Assembly (NCBI GenBank): GCA_003516285.1
Contig: DPCK01000110.1
Coordinates: forward strand, 63,677-87,586
Direction: 5' to 3'
Source of the DNA: Lutibacter sp.
Lineage (GTDB): Bacteria; Bacteroidota; Bacteroidia; Flavobacteriales; Flavobacteriaceae
Length of the DNA: 23,910 nt
Shown here: one piece after another, positions 22,007 through 23,910 of the stretch
Numbering within the stretch: position 1 is the first letter of the stretch
Layout of the letters: every line of letters starts with the position of its first letter
The notes under the pieces: generated by a model
What the model was told of the DNA's origin: nothing
Database searches by the model: none
What the model saw: only the letters and a program-made list of their open reading frames with translations
Position numbers and translations under genes: made by a program

Positions 22007-23910
22007 ATGATTCAATTCTTTGGAAACAAAATCAGCAAAATATACGCTGTACAAACGTCAAAAGAACTTATCCAAACCGACATTCAAAAATTATACTGGC
22101 TTTTTGGCAACCAGGAAAAATTAGTTGAGGCATCTTTGGATGCTTTTTTTATTGGTCCGCGCGCCGCAATGGTGACGCCTTGGAGCACAAATGCCGTTGA
22201 AATTACCCAAAACATGGGGATTGAAGGCATCGTGAGAATTGAAGAATTTAACGCTATCTTAGAAGATGCGCCCTTTGACCCGATGATTTTTCAGAAATAT
22301 CCACAATTAAACCAGGATATTTTCACCATTCATATTGAGCCGGCCGCTATTTTAGAGATTGGAGACATTGCCGCTTACAACGCGCAGGAAGGTTTGTCGT
22401 TGAACGATGAAGAAATTGATTATTTAAATGAAATGAGCAAGCGAATCGGACGCAAATTGACCGATTCTGAGGTGTTCGGATTTTCACAAGTGAATTCTGA
22501 ACATTGCCGACATAAAATTTTCAACGGAACGTTTGTGATTGACGGCGAAGAAATGCCTTCATCGTTATTTAAACTTATCAGAAAAACTTCTGAAACACAT
22601 CCCAACGGCATTGTTTCTGCCTATAAAGACAATGTGGCATTTGTGGAAGGTCCGTTGGTGGAGCAATTTGCGCCAAAAGCACCTGACAAGCCTGATTTTT
22701 ACCAAAAAACAAATTTTAAATCGGTGATTTCATTAAAAGCCGAAACGCATAATTTTCCAACAACCGTTGAGCCTTTTAACGGCGCCGCAACAGGTTCAGG
22801 CGGAGAAATCAGGGACCGTTTGGCCGGCGGAAAAGGCTCGTTGCCTTTGGCAGGAAGCGCAGTTTATATGACTTCCTATTCACGTTTAACGCAGGACCGA
22901 CATTTCGAATCGCCACAAGACAGACCTTGGGAAAAAGGAATGGAAGAAAGAAAATGGCTGTATCAAACGCCTTTGGATATTTTAATAAAAGCATCAAATG
23001 GCGCTTCTGATTTCGGAAATAAATTCGGACAACCTTTAATTACGGGTTCTGTACTGACTTTTGAACATCAGGAAAACACTCGCAAATTAGGCTATGATAA
23101 AGTGATTATGCAAGCCGGCGGTATTGGTTATGGTAAAGCAGACCAGGCTTTAAAAGACAAACCGGCTGCAGGCGATAAAATAGTGATTTTAGGTGGCGAC
23201 AATTACCGAATTGGGATGGGCGGCGCAGCGGTTTCATCGGCCGATACAGGCGAATTTACCAGCGGCATCGAACTAAATGCCGTACAACGCTCCAATCCCG
23301 AAATGCAAAAAAGAGCTGCAAACGCCATTCGAGGAATGGTAGAAAGCGACAGCAACCCGATTGTTTCCATTCACGATCACGGTGCTGGCGGACATTTAAA
23401 TTGCCTGTCTGAATTGGTGGAAGAAACCGGCGGGTTGATTGATTTGGACAAATTGCCAATTGGTGATCCAACACTTTCAGCCAAAGAAATTATAGGAAAC
23501 GAATCCCAGGAACGTATGGGATTGATTATCAGCAAAGAAAATGCGGATATTTTAAAACGCGTTGCCGAAAGAGAACGCGCTCCATACTACGAAGTTGGGG
23601 AAGTCACCAACGACGACCGATTTATTTTTGAATCTAAATCCACCGGAAAAAAACCAATGGATTTGGCCCTGACCGAACTATTCGGCAGTTCGCCAAAGAC
23701 CATTATGAACGATATTACCGTTGAAATAAATTACAGTGAAATAACTTATAATCAGGAAGATATACTACTTTACTTAAATAAAATATTGCAACTTGAAGCG
23801 GTGGCCTGCAAAGATTGGCTGACCAATAAAGTGGACCGTTGTGTTGGCGGAAAAGTGGCCAAACAACAATGCGTTGGTCCGTTGCAATTGCCCTTAAACA
23901 ACTGTGGCGT
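22007..23910 (+). CDS. purL: Phosphoribosylformylglycinamidine synthase PurL (large single-chain type), 5' part
   Basis: The frame is open from ATG 22007 to the window end (634 codons), with the 3' end outside. It matches the N-terminal half of the roughly 1,200-residue PurL: an N-terminal PurS-like region, then FSQVNSEHCRHKIFNG (the linker/ATP-site signature), AETHNFPTTVEPFNGAATGSGGEIRD, IHDHGAGGHLNCLSE, IIGNESQERMGL and KVDRCVGGKVAKQQCVG. It makes FGAM from FGAR, glutamine and ATP in purine synthesis. In the large type the glutaminase domain is at the C-terminus, expected beyond the window. It is divergent from argB and has its own -7 box. The first codons (MIQFFGNKISKIYAVQ) support the chosen start. 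Confidence 0.96.
   Translation, partial: MIQFFGNKISKIYAVQTSKELIQTDIQKLYWLFGNQEKLVEASLDAFFIGPRAAMVTPWSTNAVEITQNMGIEGIVRIEEFNAILEDAPFDPMIFQKYPQLNQDIFTIHIEPAAILEIGDIAAYNAQEGLSLNDEEIDYLNEMSKRIGRKLTDSEVFGFSQVNSEHCRHKIFNGTFVIDGEEMPSSLFKLIRKTSETHPNGIVSAYKDNVAFVEGPLVEQFAPKAPDKPDFYQKTNFKSVISLKAETHNFPTTVEPFNGAATGSGGEIRDRLAGGKGSLPLAGSAVYMTSYSRLTQDRHFESPQDRPWEKGMEERKWLYQTPLDILIKASNGASDFGNKFGQPLITGSVLTFEHQENTRKLGYDKVIMQAGGIGYGKADQALKDKPAAGDKIVILGGDNYRIGMGGAAVSSADTGEFTSGIELNAVQRSNPEMQKRAANAIRGMVESDSNPIVSIHDHGAGGHLNCLSELVEETGGLIDLDKLPIGDPTLSAKEIIGNESQERMGLIISKENADILKRVAERERAPYYEVGEVTNDDRFIFESKSTGKKPMDLALTELFGSSPKTIMNDITVEINYSEITYNQEDILLYLNKILQLEAVACKDWLTNKVDRCVGGKVAKQQCVGPLQLPLNNCG

Noticed and set aside
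22007..23910. purL as a truncated pseudogene
   Set aside because: The frame is fully open with all expected motifs; it stops only because the window ends.

Overview
The window is an AT-rich chromosomal segment of a member of the Bacteroidota, most likely a marine-type Flavobacteriia/Flavobacteriaceae. Four things support this: a subtilase with a C-terminal type IX secretion (T9SS) sorting domain, a large single-chain PurL, an S9 exopeptidase very close to the prolyl tripeptidyl peptidases of Bacteroidota, and several Bacteroidota-type -7 boxes (TAnnTTTG) just upstream of genes. Most of the window is ordinary metabolic and RNA-modification genes. No phage, transposase, CRISPR array, rRNA or tRNA was seen.

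Left part (1-11545). The window opens on the last codons of an endonuclease/exonuclease/phosphatase-family protein. A secreted PtpA-like S9 peptidase and an aldose-1-epimerase-like protein follow on the plus strand. Next is a gene-poor stretch of about 680 bp, holding a possible 30-residue membrane peptide and a GC-rich palindromic repeat. An ABM-domain monooxygenase gene and a family 5 substrate-binding lipoprotein gene overlap on the minus strand. Diverging from them is a plus-strand run: mtaB (tRNA t6A methylthiotransferase), a MarC-family membrane protein with a GTG start, a translationally coupled alpha/beta hydrolase, a lytic transglycosylase, a half-size TauE/SafE protein, a one-repeat DUF1456 protein and a sterol-desaturase-family hydroxylase.

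Right part (11571-21529) is entirely minus strand. In transcription order it is argB-argD-argC-argJ-mscS-mmpA, then mnmA with its own promoter, then the T9SS-exported subtilase, then a nitronate monooxygenase/FabK-like flavoprotein. The arg genes together cover the acetylated steps of arginine synthesis, and ArgJ implies the cyclic (acetyl-recycling) route. mscS and an orphan 'mobile mystery protein A' regulator follow argJ closely and may be read through from it.

Right edge: purL (FGAM synthase) starts at 22007 on the plus strand and runs off the end. The 477-bp divergent argB/purL region is the densest regulatory-looking sequence in the window. It has three strong dyads (an 18/20 inverted repeat over the predicted argB promoter, a perfect 19-bp palindrome, and a 34-bp palindrome ending 17 nt from the argB start) plus a cluster of ATTGAT-type motifs.

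I found no clear new multi-gene system. The best leads are this argB leader, a dispersed repeat that supplies the 3' ends of two genes in different frames, a helically phased CTTTGTG inverted array, and the orphan MmpA gene attached to the arg/mscS run.
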